From Tissierellia bacterium (GTDB lineage Bacteria > Bacillota > Clostridia > Tissierellales > Sedimentibacteraceae): DNA of 58,681 bases. Both the position numbers and the translations under genes were made by a program. Where the stretch lies: contig JAAYRW010000113.1 in the NCBI GenBank assembly GCA_012518555.1, forward strand, positions 1-58,681, read 5' to 3'. The notes below the pieces were generated by a model. That model made no database searches and was not told the DNA's origin. It saw only the letters and a list, made by a program, of their open reading frames with translations. Shown here piece by piece: positions 15,559 through 24,349 of the stretch (the stretch's first letter is position 1; the number at the start of each line of letters is the position of its first letter).

Positions 15559-16910
15559 TGAAAGTAAATGTATTGGTAGCTGAAATTGGCTCTACCACTA
15601 CAGTAGTTAATGCATTCAATGGAATAGCTACTGAAAACCCTGCCTTTATAGGGCAGGGTCAGGCACCTACAACCGTCTTAGAAGGTGATGTAACTATTGG
15701 ACTTAAAGGTGCCATAGAAAGTTTAAAAGAAAATCTACAAGCGGATACATTGACATGGGATGATATGTTAGCTACCAGTAGTGCTGCAGGCGGCTTGAAG
15801 ATGACTGTCCACGGCTTGGTTTACGATATGACCGTCAGAGCAGCAAAAGAAGCTGCCTTAGGTGCCGGTGGAATTATAAAAATGATTACAGCAGGTCGAC
15901 TGAGAAGGACCGATCTTAAAAAAATTAAAGAAGTAAATCCAAATATTATACTTGTGGCAGGAGGAGTTGATTACGGAGAAAGAGATACTGCCCTTTATAA
16001 TATGGAAATGATTTTATCCATGGCTTTAAATATTCCCATAATTTATGCAGGAAATATAGAAAATCAGGAAGAAGTTCGTCTAATGTGTGAAGAGGCTAAC
16101 AATCAGCTCTATATTGTAGAAAACGTATATCCAAAAATTGACACCCTAGTAGTAGAGCCTACGAGAAAAGTAATTCAGGATGCTTTTGAAGAACATATTA
16201 TACATGCCCCCGGCATGGCCAAAGTAAGGGATCTTATAAAAGGACCAATAATTCCAACACCTGGAGCTGTAATGGAAGCAGCTAAGGTTTTAAAAGAAGA
16301 AATCGGAGATTTAATCATATTTGACGTAGGAGGAGCAACTACGGATCTTCATTCTGTAACGGAAGGCTCCAGCGAAATTAATTCTATTTTAATAAGCCCG
16401 GAACCTGAGGCCAAGCGGACAGTGGAAGGAGATCTTGGTGTATTTGTCAACCTAGACCATGTTGTTGAAAAAATAGGAATAGACAATTTAAAAAAAGAAT
16501 TCCCGGACCTAGAAGAACTTTTGGAGAATTATAATCCTATTCCAAAAACTGACAGAGAAAAACAGTTTGTTGAAAGGTTAGCCAAGGAAGCTGTTCTTAC
16601 TTCTTTAGAGAGACATGCAGGTCACTTAAGGTATTTCTATACTGCCTCTGGGAAAAAGACCCTTGCAGAAGGTAAAGATTTAACTGCAATTAAGTATATA
16701 ATAGGAACAGGTGGGGCTTTGACTAGGTTGCCTAAGAGAAAAGAAGTTTTAGAACTGGTCAAAACTCATGGCAAGGAAGAAGAATTATATCCTACGGAAG
16801 TTGCAAAGGTACTTATAGACGAAGATTATATTTTATCTTCCTTAGGAGTTTTATCTAAAAGCTACTATGAAGATGCTTTAAGACTTATGAAAAAAAGTTT
16901 AAGAATATAG
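15558..16910 (+). CDS. MutL/GlmL-like ASKHA ATPase of the ornithine aminomutase cluster
   Basis: The 450-residue protein belongs to the MutL/GlmL group found beside B12-dependent aminomutases and mutases. Residues 8-17 (AEIGSTTTVV) form the first phosphate loop of the actin/Hsp70/sugar-kinase fold, IIFDVGGATTDLHSV at about 255 the second, and YIIGTGGALTRLP the adenosine site. The family is thought to be a repair chaperone for the cobalamin enzyme; its exact reaction is not established. TAATG overlap with oraE shows tight coupling, which points to OraSE as its client. Confidence 0.9.
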   Translation: MKVNVLVAEIGSTTTVVNAFNGIATENPAFIGQGQAPTTVLEGDVTIGLKGAIESLKENLQADTLTWDDMLATSSAAGGLKMTVHGLVYDMTVRAAKEAALGAGGIIKMITAGRLRRTDLKKIKEVNPNIILVAGGVDYGERDTALYNMEMILSMALNIPIIYAGNIENQEEVRLMCEEANNQLYIVENVYPKIDTLVVEPTRKVIQDAFEEHIIHAPGMAKVRDLIKGPIIPTPGAVMEAAKVLKEEIGDLIIFDVGGATTDLHSVTEGSSEINSILISPEPEAKRTVEGDLGVFVNLDHVVEKIGIDNLKKEFPDLEELLENYNPIPKTDREKQFVERLAKEAVLTSLERHAGHLRYFYTASGKKTLAEGKDLTAIKYIIGTGGALTRLPKRKEVLELVKTHGKEEELYPTEVAKVLIDEDYILSSLGVLSKSYYEDALRLMKKSLRI

Positions 16911-16920
16911 GAGAGAATAT

Positions 16921-17988
16921 ATGTATCCTAAATTAATAATAGATTTAAATAAAATAAAAAATAATCTTAACAAAATTACAGATATGGTAAAGGGCTCCGG
17001 TTGTTCGATTATGATAGTTACAAAAGGATATTCTGCTGACTTGGAAATTTATAAAGTTCTTGAAAATTCAAATATTGATTATCTTGCAGATTCACGAATT
17101 CAAAACTTAAAAAAATACCAAGGAAGTAAAAAAGAAAGGGTACTGTTAAGATTACCTATGAACTCTGAAGTAGATGAGGTAGTGAAGCATTCTGAAATTT
17201 CTCTTAATTCAGAGATTGTAACTATTAGAAATTTGAATGAAGCTGCTGCTAAACAAAATAAAAAACATAAAGTTCTCTTAATGATAGATTTAGGAGATTT
17301 GCGAGAAGGAATATTCTTTAAAGATGAAGAAGAAATATATTCCACAGTTGAAGAGATTCTTAAATTGACTAATATTGAACTTTTCGGGTTGGGAGTTAAT
17401 TTGACATGTTACGGAGCAGTTATACCTAAAAGAGATAATCTTTCAGTACTGGTTGAAATTGCAGAAAAAATTGAAAAAAAATACAATATTAAACTGGAGA
17501 TGATTTCAGGGGGAAACTCAAGTTCCATTTATTTAATCGGAGAGAAAGAACTTCCTGAAAGAATTAACAATTTAAGAATAGGAGAAGCTTTTCTTTTAGG
17601 TGGTGAAACTGCTTACGGTGAAATGCTTGAAGGTTTTTATGACGATGCCTTTACCTTGGAAGCAGAAATCATAGAGCTTAAGGAAAAACAATCGGTTCCC
17701 ATAGGAGAAACAGGGGTAGATGCCTTTGGAAACAAACCTGTTTATGAAGACAGAGGAATAATAAAAAGAGCCATAATAGCAGTAGGCAGACAGGATGTAG
17801 ATTCTGATAACCTCCATCCTATAGATTCAAAAATCGATATATTAGGAGCTAGCTCTGACCACTTAATATTAGACTTAACTAAGTCAGACAAGGAATACCA
17901 AGTAGGAAGTATAGTAAGCTTTAAAGTAAGTTATTCAAGTTTGTTGCGAGCTTCTACCAGCTCTTATGTGGAAAGAGAATATAGGTAG
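16921..17988 (+). CDS. orr: Ornithine racemase
   Basis: The 355-residue protein of the alanine racemase fold interconverts L- and D-ornithine, feeding the D-specific aminomutase. The PLP lysine is K35 in IMIVTKGYSAD. Barrel segments include MIDLGDLREGIF, GVNLTCYGAV, MISGGNSSSIYL and LRIGEAFLLG, all typical of the Orr group. It is the last gene of the operon, 11 bases after the MutL-like gene, with a terminator 60 bases downstream. Confidence 0.94.
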   Translation: MYPKLIIDLNKIKNNLNKITDMVKGSGCSIMIVTKGYSADLEIYKVLENSNIDYLADSRIQNLKKYQGSKKERVLLRLPMNSEVDEVVKHSEISLNSEIVTIRNLNEAAAKQNKKHKVLLMIDLGDLREGIFFKDEEEIYSTVEEILKLTNIELFGLGVNLTCYGAVIPKRDNLSVLVEIAEKIEKKYNIKLEMISGGNSSSIYLIGEKELPERINNLRIGEAFLLGGETAYGEMLEGFYDDAFTLEAEIIELKEKQSVPIGETGVDAFGNKPVYEDRGIIKRAIIAVGRQDVDSDNLHPIDSKIDILGASSDHLILDLTKSDKEYQVGSIVSFKVSYSSLLRASTSSYVEREYR

Positions 17989-18050
17989 GGTAAAAGTAAT
18001 TTGTTGGAGGGAATTATTGAGAAACAAAGTACTCGAATTGTAATATAAAC

Positions 18051-18078
18051 ACACCACTCGTTTTGAGTGGTGTTTGTT
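18051..18078 (+). terminator. Intrinsic terminator of the ornithine operon
   Basis: ACACCACTC (18051-18059) pairs perfectly with GAGTGGTGT (18065-18073) around GTTTT, followed by TTGTT. It may also end the converging gene at 18110. Confidence 0.85.
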
Positions 18079-18109
18079 ATATATTATTTATATAATTTTT
18101 TATTGCTGC

Positions 18110-18640
18110 TTAACAACATCTGTTATTTTGATTTGCTGTAAGTGCACTAAGGGTTGCATTTGTAATAGTTAAACCTAAAGTAAGAAGAGACTGGTTAGTT
18201 ATTACTACCGAATATGTGCAGCAATCACTATCATCAAAGCAGTCGTCGTCGCAATCACAAACAAAGAATGAAAAAGTATTAGATTCTCCAAGGTCAACTG
18301 CTACAGTTCTTGAGAAAATAAATGCAGGTCCTACAGGTACCGGTGTCGTTTGATTTCTGCATTGTTTAAAAATCTGAAAACTTACAGTTCCTGCAAATAA
18401 AGCGGGAAGGGTAATATTACTTGTAAACTCTAATTTTGTGCAAGGATTGCAGAAACCTGAAGTCCTAACTGTCAGTGAAGCAGGAGTAAATGTTGAACCG
18501 GGAGCATCAAGAGCTGGTATAGTAACCGCACCCGGCGCACTACATTTTAAAGTTGCTGCTGCCTGGGGTCTTCTCCTGTTGTCATCATCTCTTCTGTCTC
18601 TTTTACAATTATCTTCTATATATCTTGAATTTGAATTCAT
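18110..18640 (-). CDS. DUF4489 family protein, probable spore-surface component
   Basis: The 176-residue protein has an Arg/Asp/Asn-rich start (CKRDRRDDDNRRRPQ) and then a beta-rich domain that fits DUF4489: TLKCSAPGAVTIPALDAPG, CNPCTKLEFTSNITLP, VSFQIFKQC, FSFFVCDCDDDCFDDSDCC and a C-terminal RCC. There is no signal peptide or membrane segment. The many cysteines and a sigma-K-like promoter upstream (18718-18746) suggest it is made late in the mother cell and placed on the spore. The biochemical role of DUF4489 is not known. Confidence 0.75.
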   Translation of the reverse strand: MNSNSRYIEDNCKRDRRDDDNRRRPQAAATLKCSAPGAVTIPALDAPGSTFTPASLTVRTSGFCNPCTKLEFTSNITLPALFAGTVSFQIFKQCRNQTTPVPVGPAFIFSRTVAVDLGESNTFSFFVCDCDDDCFDDSDCCTYSVVITNQSLLTLGLTITNATLSALTANQNNRCC

Positions 18641-18717
18641 AAAATGAAGCCTCCATATTTAATTTTAAATTATCATAAGATAATCTAAGTATCAATTTGT
18701 TTTTTCTGTATCTGTTA

Positions 18718-18746
18718 TATGTTATGCACTATATATACATATGGTG
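18718..18746 (-). promoter_or_regulatory. Sigma-K-like promoter upstream of the DUF4489 gene
   Basis: On the minus strand CATAACATA (18726 down to 18718) fits the sigma-K -10 CATANNNTA, and an AC lies 17 bases upstream (near 18745), as in the -35. The distance to the start codon is about 78 bases. Confidence 0.45.
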
Positions 18747-18804
18747 ATAGCTTGTTTATCGATTTTTTTATCTTTTGTGTGTTTTTATACCTATATTAAA
18801 CTAA

Positions 18805-19629
18805 TTAATAATCATCATAACTATCATCGAAGCCTACATCTGAGTCATATTCCCTTTGTTCCCTTGAATTTCTTGAAGTATCTCTTTCTGTAAATAAAGG
18901 TTGTAAATTTTGCTCTGGGTAGAATTGAGGAGGTGGAGAATTCCAGAATCTTTCGCATACATCTTCCTCAGGTTCATCTTCTTCACAGCATGCTTCGCTA
19001 GGTACCGGGCAATATCCGTAAGCCGGAACAAGAAGTTGTACGTGAAGTTCACATTTCACTATTAAGAAATACCCTAAAGTAATATCTAAATACCATTCTC
19101 CTTCACAATTTACTAATTCTCCATCTAATGCTTCTGCCACCATTTCAAGTTTTATTATACTTGAATCTAAATCCTGTGCCGGTGTATTTGCTCCATAAGC
19201 GGATATTTGAGCTATAGAATCAGGGCAATAGAATTTATAAATAGTATCTGTTCTGTTAATTTCATAAAATTCACTTCTGTTTAAACCATCGCAATCGATA
19301 TAATCGGCATAAAAAGAAATAGTATAATCAATTACTAATTTTTTATAGTTATGATTGGTTCTTAGTGGAAATTTATCAACTGAATTAAGTCTTATATTAA
19401 AGTCCCTGCTGCGAATGTAGCTCCTTGGATCGAACAAGGGATCGCTTCTTAATTCTCTATCTGTCGTAATTGTATCAGGTCCGCTACCATATACTAAGCA
19501 TCTTTTAATTAAACACTGATCAAATATCTTAGGAACTTCGATACATACCAATTCGTAAGGATCCGGTAACCGACCTTGTTTATTAACAAGCCCGGGTCGG
19601 GGTTCGAATTTGTTAAAGTTTATAGACAT
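18805..19629 (-). CDS. Uncharacterised protein with acidic tail, probable spore-coat component
   Basis: The 274-residue protein is not one I can name. The start chosen is ATG 19629 (MSINFNKFEPRPG) because AAAGGAGGAGAAG lies directly before it; an upstream in-frame ATG at 19689 would include that site. The body is beta-rich with VCIEVPKIFDQCLIKRCL near residue 30, a segment recalling clostridial coat-type proteins. A cysteine/acid cluster (CCEEDEPEEDVC) and an Asp/Tyr-rich tail follow. A sigma-K-like promoter lies upstream, and the next gene on this strand is the DUF4489 gene, which has one too. Confidence 0.6.
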   Translation of the reverse strand: MSINFNKFEPRPGLVNKQGRLPDPYELVCIEVPKIFDQCLIKRCLVYGSGPDTITTDRELRSDPLFDPRSYIRSRDFNIRLNSVDKFPLRTNHNYKKLVIDYTISFYADYIDCDGLNRSEFYEINRTDTIYKFYCPDSIAQISAYGANTPAQDLDSSIIKLEMVAEALDGELVNCEGEWYLDITLGYFLIVKCELHVQLLVPAYGYCPVPSEACCEEDEPEEDVCERFWNSPPPQFYPEQNLQPLFTERDTSRNSREQREYDSDVGFDDSYDDY

Positions 19630-19683
19630 AACTTCTCCTCCTTTAAGAGATATAATACTGAGTTTTATTTTAATTGTTTGATT

Positions 19684-19710
19684 TATCATATGAAAATAAC
19701 TTCAAGAAGT
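19684..19710 (-). promoter_or_regulatory. Sigma-K-like promoter upstream of the 18805-19629 gene
   Basis: On the minus strand AC (19710-19709), 16 bases, then CATATGATA (19692-19684) match the sigma-K pattern AC-N16/17-CATANNNTA. It is 55 bases from the start codon. Confidence 0.5.
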
Positions 19711-19804
19711 GACAATATATAAATTGATTAATAAATTTTTTGTATGGATTATTGCGAATAATAGCAATTTTTAAAAATATAGATGTATAAAGGAGTGAGT
19801 AATT

Positions 19805-21313
19805 ATGGATGTGTTAAAACCTTGGCTTTATATTGATTATACAAATAATATATGGAAGTTTTCCGTTAATAGTGTCAAAGAATTAAAATATTCTATTATG
19901 AATGAAGACGGAAAATGGACAGAGGAAAAACTTATTGATAAAGATGTAACTTCATACTATGTATATGTAGACCAAGATAGTATACATATTGTTTACAGCA
20001 ATAGGAAATCACAACTAAGGTATTGTACATTTATAAATGAACAGTGGATGGGTAAAATTATTTTAGATTTAAACAGTGAAAAAGTCAGCATAGAGAATAT
20101 AAATATACTTTTGATAGATAGACAAGTAAGTATATTTTATTTGCTGGTAGATAAAATGAGCAATGATCATGGTATTTTAATGTATTGTAAATGGGGTAAA
20201 AAAACGACGGTAGATAAAATACAGGATTTAATTTTAGTCCCCTTATTAAAAGAACATTATGTAGTATATTTAGATGAAGATAAGAATGCAGAACTATTGT
20301 TTTTATCCGATGAAGGAAACGAAATTTCTATAAACCACTGTACATATAAAGATAATCAATGGACGGATTCTATAAGACTCTATGGGGTAACAGGAGACGA
20401 TTTAGAAATTAAAATGTTAAAGGAAAAAAACAACCTACATATATTAAATAAGTATAAAGATAATTCAGCATATCATTTAGAACATGTCCTTTTTAGAAAA
20501 AACGGAGTTAGTTACAAGGTGCATGAAAGTATAAACCTTGTAAGTGAACCTGTTTTAGTATTTGAAAATAATAAATTATTAATTATTTGGCTTGAGGAAA
20601 ATAAAGTTCATTCTTCTTATTTTAACGGTTTAGAGTGGAGTAACCCGGATTGTGTCCTAGAAGGTAAACATATACAAAAATATAACTGGGTAGAGTTTAA
20701 TGGATATAGAATTAAAAATAGAGAAATATATGTTATTGATGAAATAGAATTTAAATTTTTAATACCAGGACAAAGAAATCCGGAGGTTGTAAAGAAATTA
20801 AATACAATTGAAACAGAAGAAAAAGAGGAGTCTATAAATCATAAAATTTTCTTAAAAAAAGATAGTGAAACAGATGAAATTAAAATTGAATTAGAAAATT
20901 TGAAATCAATAAATAAATCACTGGAACAAACCATTATAGATTTAAACACAGAACTAAAAACTAATAAAAGAGCTCAAGTCGAGAATGAAGATCAAATTTC
21001 TAAGATGCTTCATTACAAAAAAAAAGCTGAAGATAATTACAATATTTTTATAGAAGTACAGAATAAACTACAAAAGGAATTGGAAGAAGTTAAAAAATTA
21101 TATACAGATGAGATATCAAAAAGAGAAAATATTGAAAAACTATATGAAGAAGAAATTATAAAGAGAGAAAGTATTGAACAACGATTAAAAGAAGCCGAAA
21201 ATGAAAAAACATCGATAAAGGCCTTAAGTGAAAAGTTAAAAGAAGAAAATAATAGAATAAATGAAGAGTTAACAAAGGAAAGGTCGGGAAGGAGGTTTTG
21301 GAAATTTAATTAA
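19805..21313 (+). CDS. Uncharacterised propeller-like protein with long coiled-coil tail
   Basis: The 502-residue protein has two parts. Residues 1-310 hold repeated short beta stretches with W and Y at regular places (LYIDYTNNIWKFSV, IHIVYSNRKSQLRYCTF, LLIIWLEENKVHSSYFNGLEWS), as in a six- or seven-bladed propeller. From about 360 to 495 it is almost all Lys/Glu with heptad spacing (LENLKSINKSLEQTIIDLNTEL and on), a long coiled coil. There is no signal peptide or membrane segment. It may be a scaffold, perhaps spore-related given the flanking coat-like genes; this is inference. The start follows AAGGAGTGAG. Confidence 0.6.
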   Translation: MDVLKPWLYIDYTNNIWKFSVNSVKELKYSIMNEDGKWTEEKLIDKDVTSYYVYVDQDSIHIVYSNRKSQLRYCTFINEQWMGKIILDLNSEKVSIENINILLIDRQVSIFYLLVDKMSNDHGILMYCKWGKKTTVDKIQDLILVPLLKEHYVVYLDEDKNAELLFLSDEGNEISINHCTYKDNQWTDSIRLYGVTGDDLEIKMLKEKNNLHILNKYKDNSAYHLEHVLFRKNGVSYKVHESINLVSEPVLVFENNKLLIIWLEENKVHSSYFNGLEWSNPDCVLEGKHIQKYNWVEFNGYRIKNREIYVIDEIEFKFLIPGQRNPEVVKKLNTIETEEKEESINHKIFLKKDSETDEIKIELENLKSINKSLEQTIIDLNTELKTNKRAQVENEDQISKMLHYKKKAEDNYNIFIEVQNKLQKELEEVKKLYTDEISKRENIEKLYEEEIIKRESIEQRLKEAENEKTSIKALSEKLKEENNRINEELTKERSGRRFWKFN

Positions 21314-21332
21314 GCTGGAACTCAATGCGTTT

Positions 21333-21390
21333 GACCTACCAGCCATTTTTCTCTGTCTACGGTTGGAAAAATGGGGTAGGTATCCCGCAG
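21333..21390. repeat. Dispersed inverted repeat family B, copy 1
   Basis: CCTACC (21335-21340) pairs with GGTAGG (21375-21380), and CCATTTTTC pairs with GAAAAATGG inside it; CGCAGTCT follows. GACCTACC[AG]RCCATTT recurs at 33798 and 38217, and CGCAGTCT recurs at 38155. It lies between converging genes and ends at the stop codon of the glycosyltransferase. Confidence 0.7.
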
Positions 21391-21392
21391 TC

Positions 21393-22655
21393 TTATTGTT
21401 GTAATTCATCTATGGTTTTAACTATGCTGTGGGTAATTGGTTTCCATTCGATTTCTTTAAACTTAAACAATGCTACTATAGAAATAGGTGCATATGTAAA
21501 AATAAATATGGGAAATGAAAACATATACTTAAATTTTTTCAAAGGTGTAGAATTAATATTTTTCCATTCGGAAATAGTTGTAATAAGCCCTATTACAAAT
21601 AATACCATGTATGAATTAATTACAGACATAGATATAGCAAGAGTTGTTTGTTTCATCAGTTCGGGATAAATATCTATGCTGATAAAACCTGCTATTAAGA
21701 AGCTTATATTTACTGCTGCACTTGCTAAGGATAAAAATAAGGCAGGCATTATAGTTACAAACATATCATAGCAATAAAAACTTCTTTTTGTAAATATACT
21801 TTTAATAAGACTTTTGCCGTACTTGCCAAATACTTGGTAAAATCCTTTTGCCCATCTAAGTCTTTGGTTCCATGATTGTTCAAACAAATATGGCTGTTCA
21901 TCGTATAGAACGGCCTTTCCACAATATCCGATTTTTTCACCTTCTAGCGCACTGTCTATTGTAAATTCAATATCTTCAGTAAGTAAGAAATGTTTCCAGC
22001 CCTTATTTTTTCGTACTATATCGTGACTTATCATAAATCCTGTTCCTGAAACTGCACATCCTGTATTTAAAATCATTCTTGAATGATTAAGATACTTTGC
22101 TTCTCTTAAAAACCATAGGGAATAACCGGCGGAAATCCAATTTGTATCATAATTTTTAGAATTTCGATAGCTGGTAATGATTTTATATCCATTATCAAAA
22201 ACTTTGTTCATTTCTCGGATATAATTTTCATCTAATAAATTATCTGCATCAAAAATAAAATAACCTTCATAACTTTCATTGCTTTTTAATATATTTTTAA
22301 ATGCGAAGTCAAGAGCATACCCCTTCCCTATTAGCTGTCTGTTAAACCTTTCAAATACTCTTGCACCTGCTTTTCTCGCAACTTCTGCCGTATTGTCAGT
22401 ACAATTATCGGCTACAACATATATATCTACTAATTCTTGAGGATAATTTTGTTTTTTAATAGAATTTATTAATTGAGCTATTACGGCACTTTCATTTCTT
22501 GCTGCTATAACTACTGCATATTTGTGATACTTTTTAGCCTGAAAATCTTTGCTTTTCTTAAATAGTGTAACAAATATATAAAAAATTTGATAAGAATAAA
22601 AGCCTGTAAATATAAGAAAAATTGTTAAGTTAAATATTTTTATAAAGGATAACAA
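21393..22655 (-). CDS. Membrane glycosyltransferase family 2
   Basis: The 420-residue protein has one N-terminal membrane segment (about 5-27), a cytoplasmic GT-A domain and three to four C-terminal membrane segments. Motifs in order are VVIAARNESAVIAQLINSI (nucleotide binding), VVADNCTDNTAEV, FIFDADN (DxD metal site), LTEDIEF (catalytic Asp region) and QRLRWAKGF (QxxRW), the set of processive synthases such as cellulose and poly-N-acetylglucosamine synthases. The polymer made is unknown, and no partner exporter is adjacent. The start follows ACGGAGGT. Confidence 0.88.
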   Translation of the reverse strand: MLSFIKIFNLTIFLIFTGFYSYQIFYIFVTLFKKSKDFQAKKYHKYAVVIAARNESAVIAQLINSIKKQNYPQELVDIYVVADNCTDNTAEVARKAGARVFERFNRQLIGKGYALDFAFKNILKSNESYEGYFIFDADNLLDENYIREMNKVFDNGYKIITSYRNSKNYDTNWISAGYSLWFLREAKYLNHSRMILNTGCAVSGTGFMISHDIVRKNKGWKHFLLTEDIEFTIDSALEGEKIGYCGKAVLYDEQPYLFEQSWNQRLRWAKGFYQVFGKYGKSLIKSIFTKRSFYCYDMFVTIMPALFLSLASAAVNISFLIAGFISIDIYPELMKQTTLAISMSVINSYMVLFVIGLITTISEWKNINSTPLKKFKYMFSFPIFIFTYAPISIVALFKFKEIEWKPITHSIVKTIDELQQ

Positions 22656-22877
22656 TTCATACCTCCGTTTTTATTTTTACTTCCAATATAACACCACTAA
22701 AATATAAATCAATTAAGGGCTTCTTAATTATAGTTTAATTTTGTATGATTATTTGGACATTCTTGCAGCATTTGTGAAGGTAGTATTAGTCTTTCATTAT
22801 TGTGGTTTTTTATGCTATTACTTAGTTCCTTATTATTCCTAAACAATAGGTTACAGAAAAAGGTTTGCTTAAAAGAA

Positions 22878-22906
22878 TTGACACTTTTCTACCGGTATAT
22901 TATACT
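22878..22906 (+). promoter_or_regulatory. sigma-A promoter of the CorC-type gene
   Basis: A perfect TTGACA (22878-22883), a 17-base spacer and TATACT (22901-22906). It rules out the longer reading frame from 22865 and supports a start at 22943. The remainder of the 287-base gap back to 22655 holds an AATTAAG/CTTAATT hairpin near 22710-22730 and nothing else recognised. Confidence 0.75.
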
Positions 22907-22942
22907 ATATGTAATAATATTAATTGGGAGTGTGTAACAAAA

Positions 22943-24196
22943 ATGGATGATGACGGCATTAGTCAAGTCGCGATATTAATAATTATGCTTTTAATGTCTG
23001 CGTATTTTTCAGCAACGGAAGCTGCCTTTATTAGTTATAGCAAAACAAGGATGAAAAATTTAGCTGCAAGTAATAAAAAAGCAGCATCAGTTTTAAGGCT
23101 GGAAGATAATTATGATGAACTCATGTCTACGGTGATTATTTTCAGGAATATTACAAAAATTTCGGCAGCATCTTTGCTAATCTTTATTCTTTCAAGATAT
23201 AATGGCGGACTGTTGATTTCAACTGTAATTGCAATTTTTTTAGTATTAGTAGCAGGTGAGTTAATTCCTAAGGGATTGACAAATTTTGCCCCTGAAAAAG
23301 CAGCCATGCTTTTTGCGCCTACAATTAAGTTTTTTATTTACATTTGTAAACCTATTAACTACCTTCTTACAATATTAAGAAAAACATTATGCAAGATTAT
23401 TAAAACAGAGACACTTCCTTCTATTATAGAAGATGAACTTAGAACTATGTTAGATGAAGTAGAAAATGAAGGGGTAATTAATAAAAGTGAAAGCGATTTA
23501 ATTCGTTCTGCAATTGAATTTAATGAAACAGTAGCAGAGGATATATATACTCCACGAATTGATATAGTAGGAATTGATGAAAATGAAAGCTTAGACTCTA
23601 TTAAGGAAAAATTTATTTTAAGCGGTTATTCCAGACTTCCTGTCTATGTTGGAGATATAGACAATATAGTAGGATTACTACATCAGAAAGACTTTTATCA
23701 AGCATTAAACAGAAAGGAAAGAAATATTAAGAAACTCATTTCAAAAACTATCTTCATTACACCTAACAAAAAAATATCGGAACTATTAAAAGAATTGCAA
23801 CTTTCAAAAGCTCATATGGCAGTAGTTATAGATGAATACGGAGGGACCGAAGGAATCGTAACTATGGAGGATATTATCGAAGAGCTAGTAGGAGAAATAT
23901 GGGATGAGCATGATGAAGTAATAGAATGGTTTAAAAAGACCGGAGAAGATAAATACTTAGTTTCCTCTAATGCTGATATAGAAGATATGCTTGATTTATT
24001 TGGAATAGAGTTAGATGAGGAGCTTGATGTTAGTACGGTTAATGGTTTCGTAACTATGCTGTTTGAAGGTATACCCCAAGAAGGTGGAAGGATAATTTAT
24101 AGAGACTTGGATATAACTGTAACTGAGGCCGAAGCTAAAAGAGTAATAGAAATTCAGGTTGAAAGAATTAAAAGAGAAGAAGAAACGACAATTTAA
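22943..24196 (+). CDS. CNNM/CBS-domain transporter-like protein (CorC/HlyC family)
   Basis: The 417-residue protein has a DUF21/CNNM membrane domain (about 1-175, several membrane segments, opening MLLMSAYFSATEAAFISYSKTR), a CBS pair (about 190-315: YTPRIDIVGIDENE, VDIN-type VGDIDNIVGLLHQKDF, MAVVIDEYGGTEGIVTMEDIIEELVGEI) and a CorC_HlyC domain at the end. Members are linked with magnesium or cobalt efflux; the hemolysin name is historical. The start at ATG 22943 was chosen because the promoter ends at 22906; the ribosome site (TTGGGAG) is weak. Confidence 0.88.
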   Translation: MDDDGISQVAILIIMLLMSAYFSATEAAFISYSKTRMKNLAASNKKAASVLRLEDNYDELMSTVIIFRNITKISAASLLIFILSRYNGGLLISTVIAIFLVLVAGELIPKGLTNFAPEKAAMLFAPTIKFFIYICKPINYLLTILRKTLCKIIKTETLPSIIEDELRTMLDEVENEGVINKSESDLIRSAIEFNETVAEDIYTPRIDIVGIDENESLDSIKEKFILSGYSRLPVYVGDIDNIVGLLHQKDFYQALNRKERNIKKLISKTIFITPNKKISELLKELQLSKAHMAVVIDEYGGTEGIVTMEDIIEELVGEIWDEHDEVIEWFKKTGEDKYLVSSNADIEDMLDLFGIELDEELDVSTVNGFVTMLFEGIPQEGGRIIYRDLDITVTEAEAKRVIEIQVERIKREEETTI

Positions 24197-24216
24197 ATAT
24201 ATGAATGAATCCTGTT

Positions 24217-24250
24217 AAACAGACATATTAATTAGTATGTCTGTTTTTTT
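24217..24250 (+). terminator. Intrinsic terminator
   Basis: AAACAGACATA (24217-24227) pairs perfectly with TATGTCTGTTT (24236-24246), followed by four more T residues. Confidence 0.88.
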
Positions 24251-24345
24251 GCGAATCTTGCCGGTGATAATCCCCACTCTTTCCAAGATGTGCAACTTTA
24301 AGGGGCGAGTTCTTCGTCAAGTAGACTGGGCTAAAGGAGGAAATT
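24251..24345. other. GC-richer segment of unknown origin before spmA
   Basis: About 95 bases with blocks such as TAATCCCCACTC, AAGGGGCGAG and AGACTGGGC stand out from the AT-rich surroundings. No reading frame or long stem was found. Reversed, GTGGGGATTATCACCGGC resembles the terminal sequences of some IS21-type elements, so a solo IS end is possible but unproven. It becomes the spmA leader. Confidence 0.3.
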
Positions 24346-24349
24346 TGCT

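Noticed and set aside
21325-21669. A 114-codon plus-strand frame downstream of the coiled-coil gene
   Set aside because: It runs through repeat family B and the antisense of the glycosyltransferase C-terminus, has no ribosome site, and its product is merely antisense text.
22865-22942. Longer N-terminus for the CorC-type protein
   Set aside because: A consensus promoter sits at 22878-22906 inside that stretch, so the RNA starts after the longer start codon.
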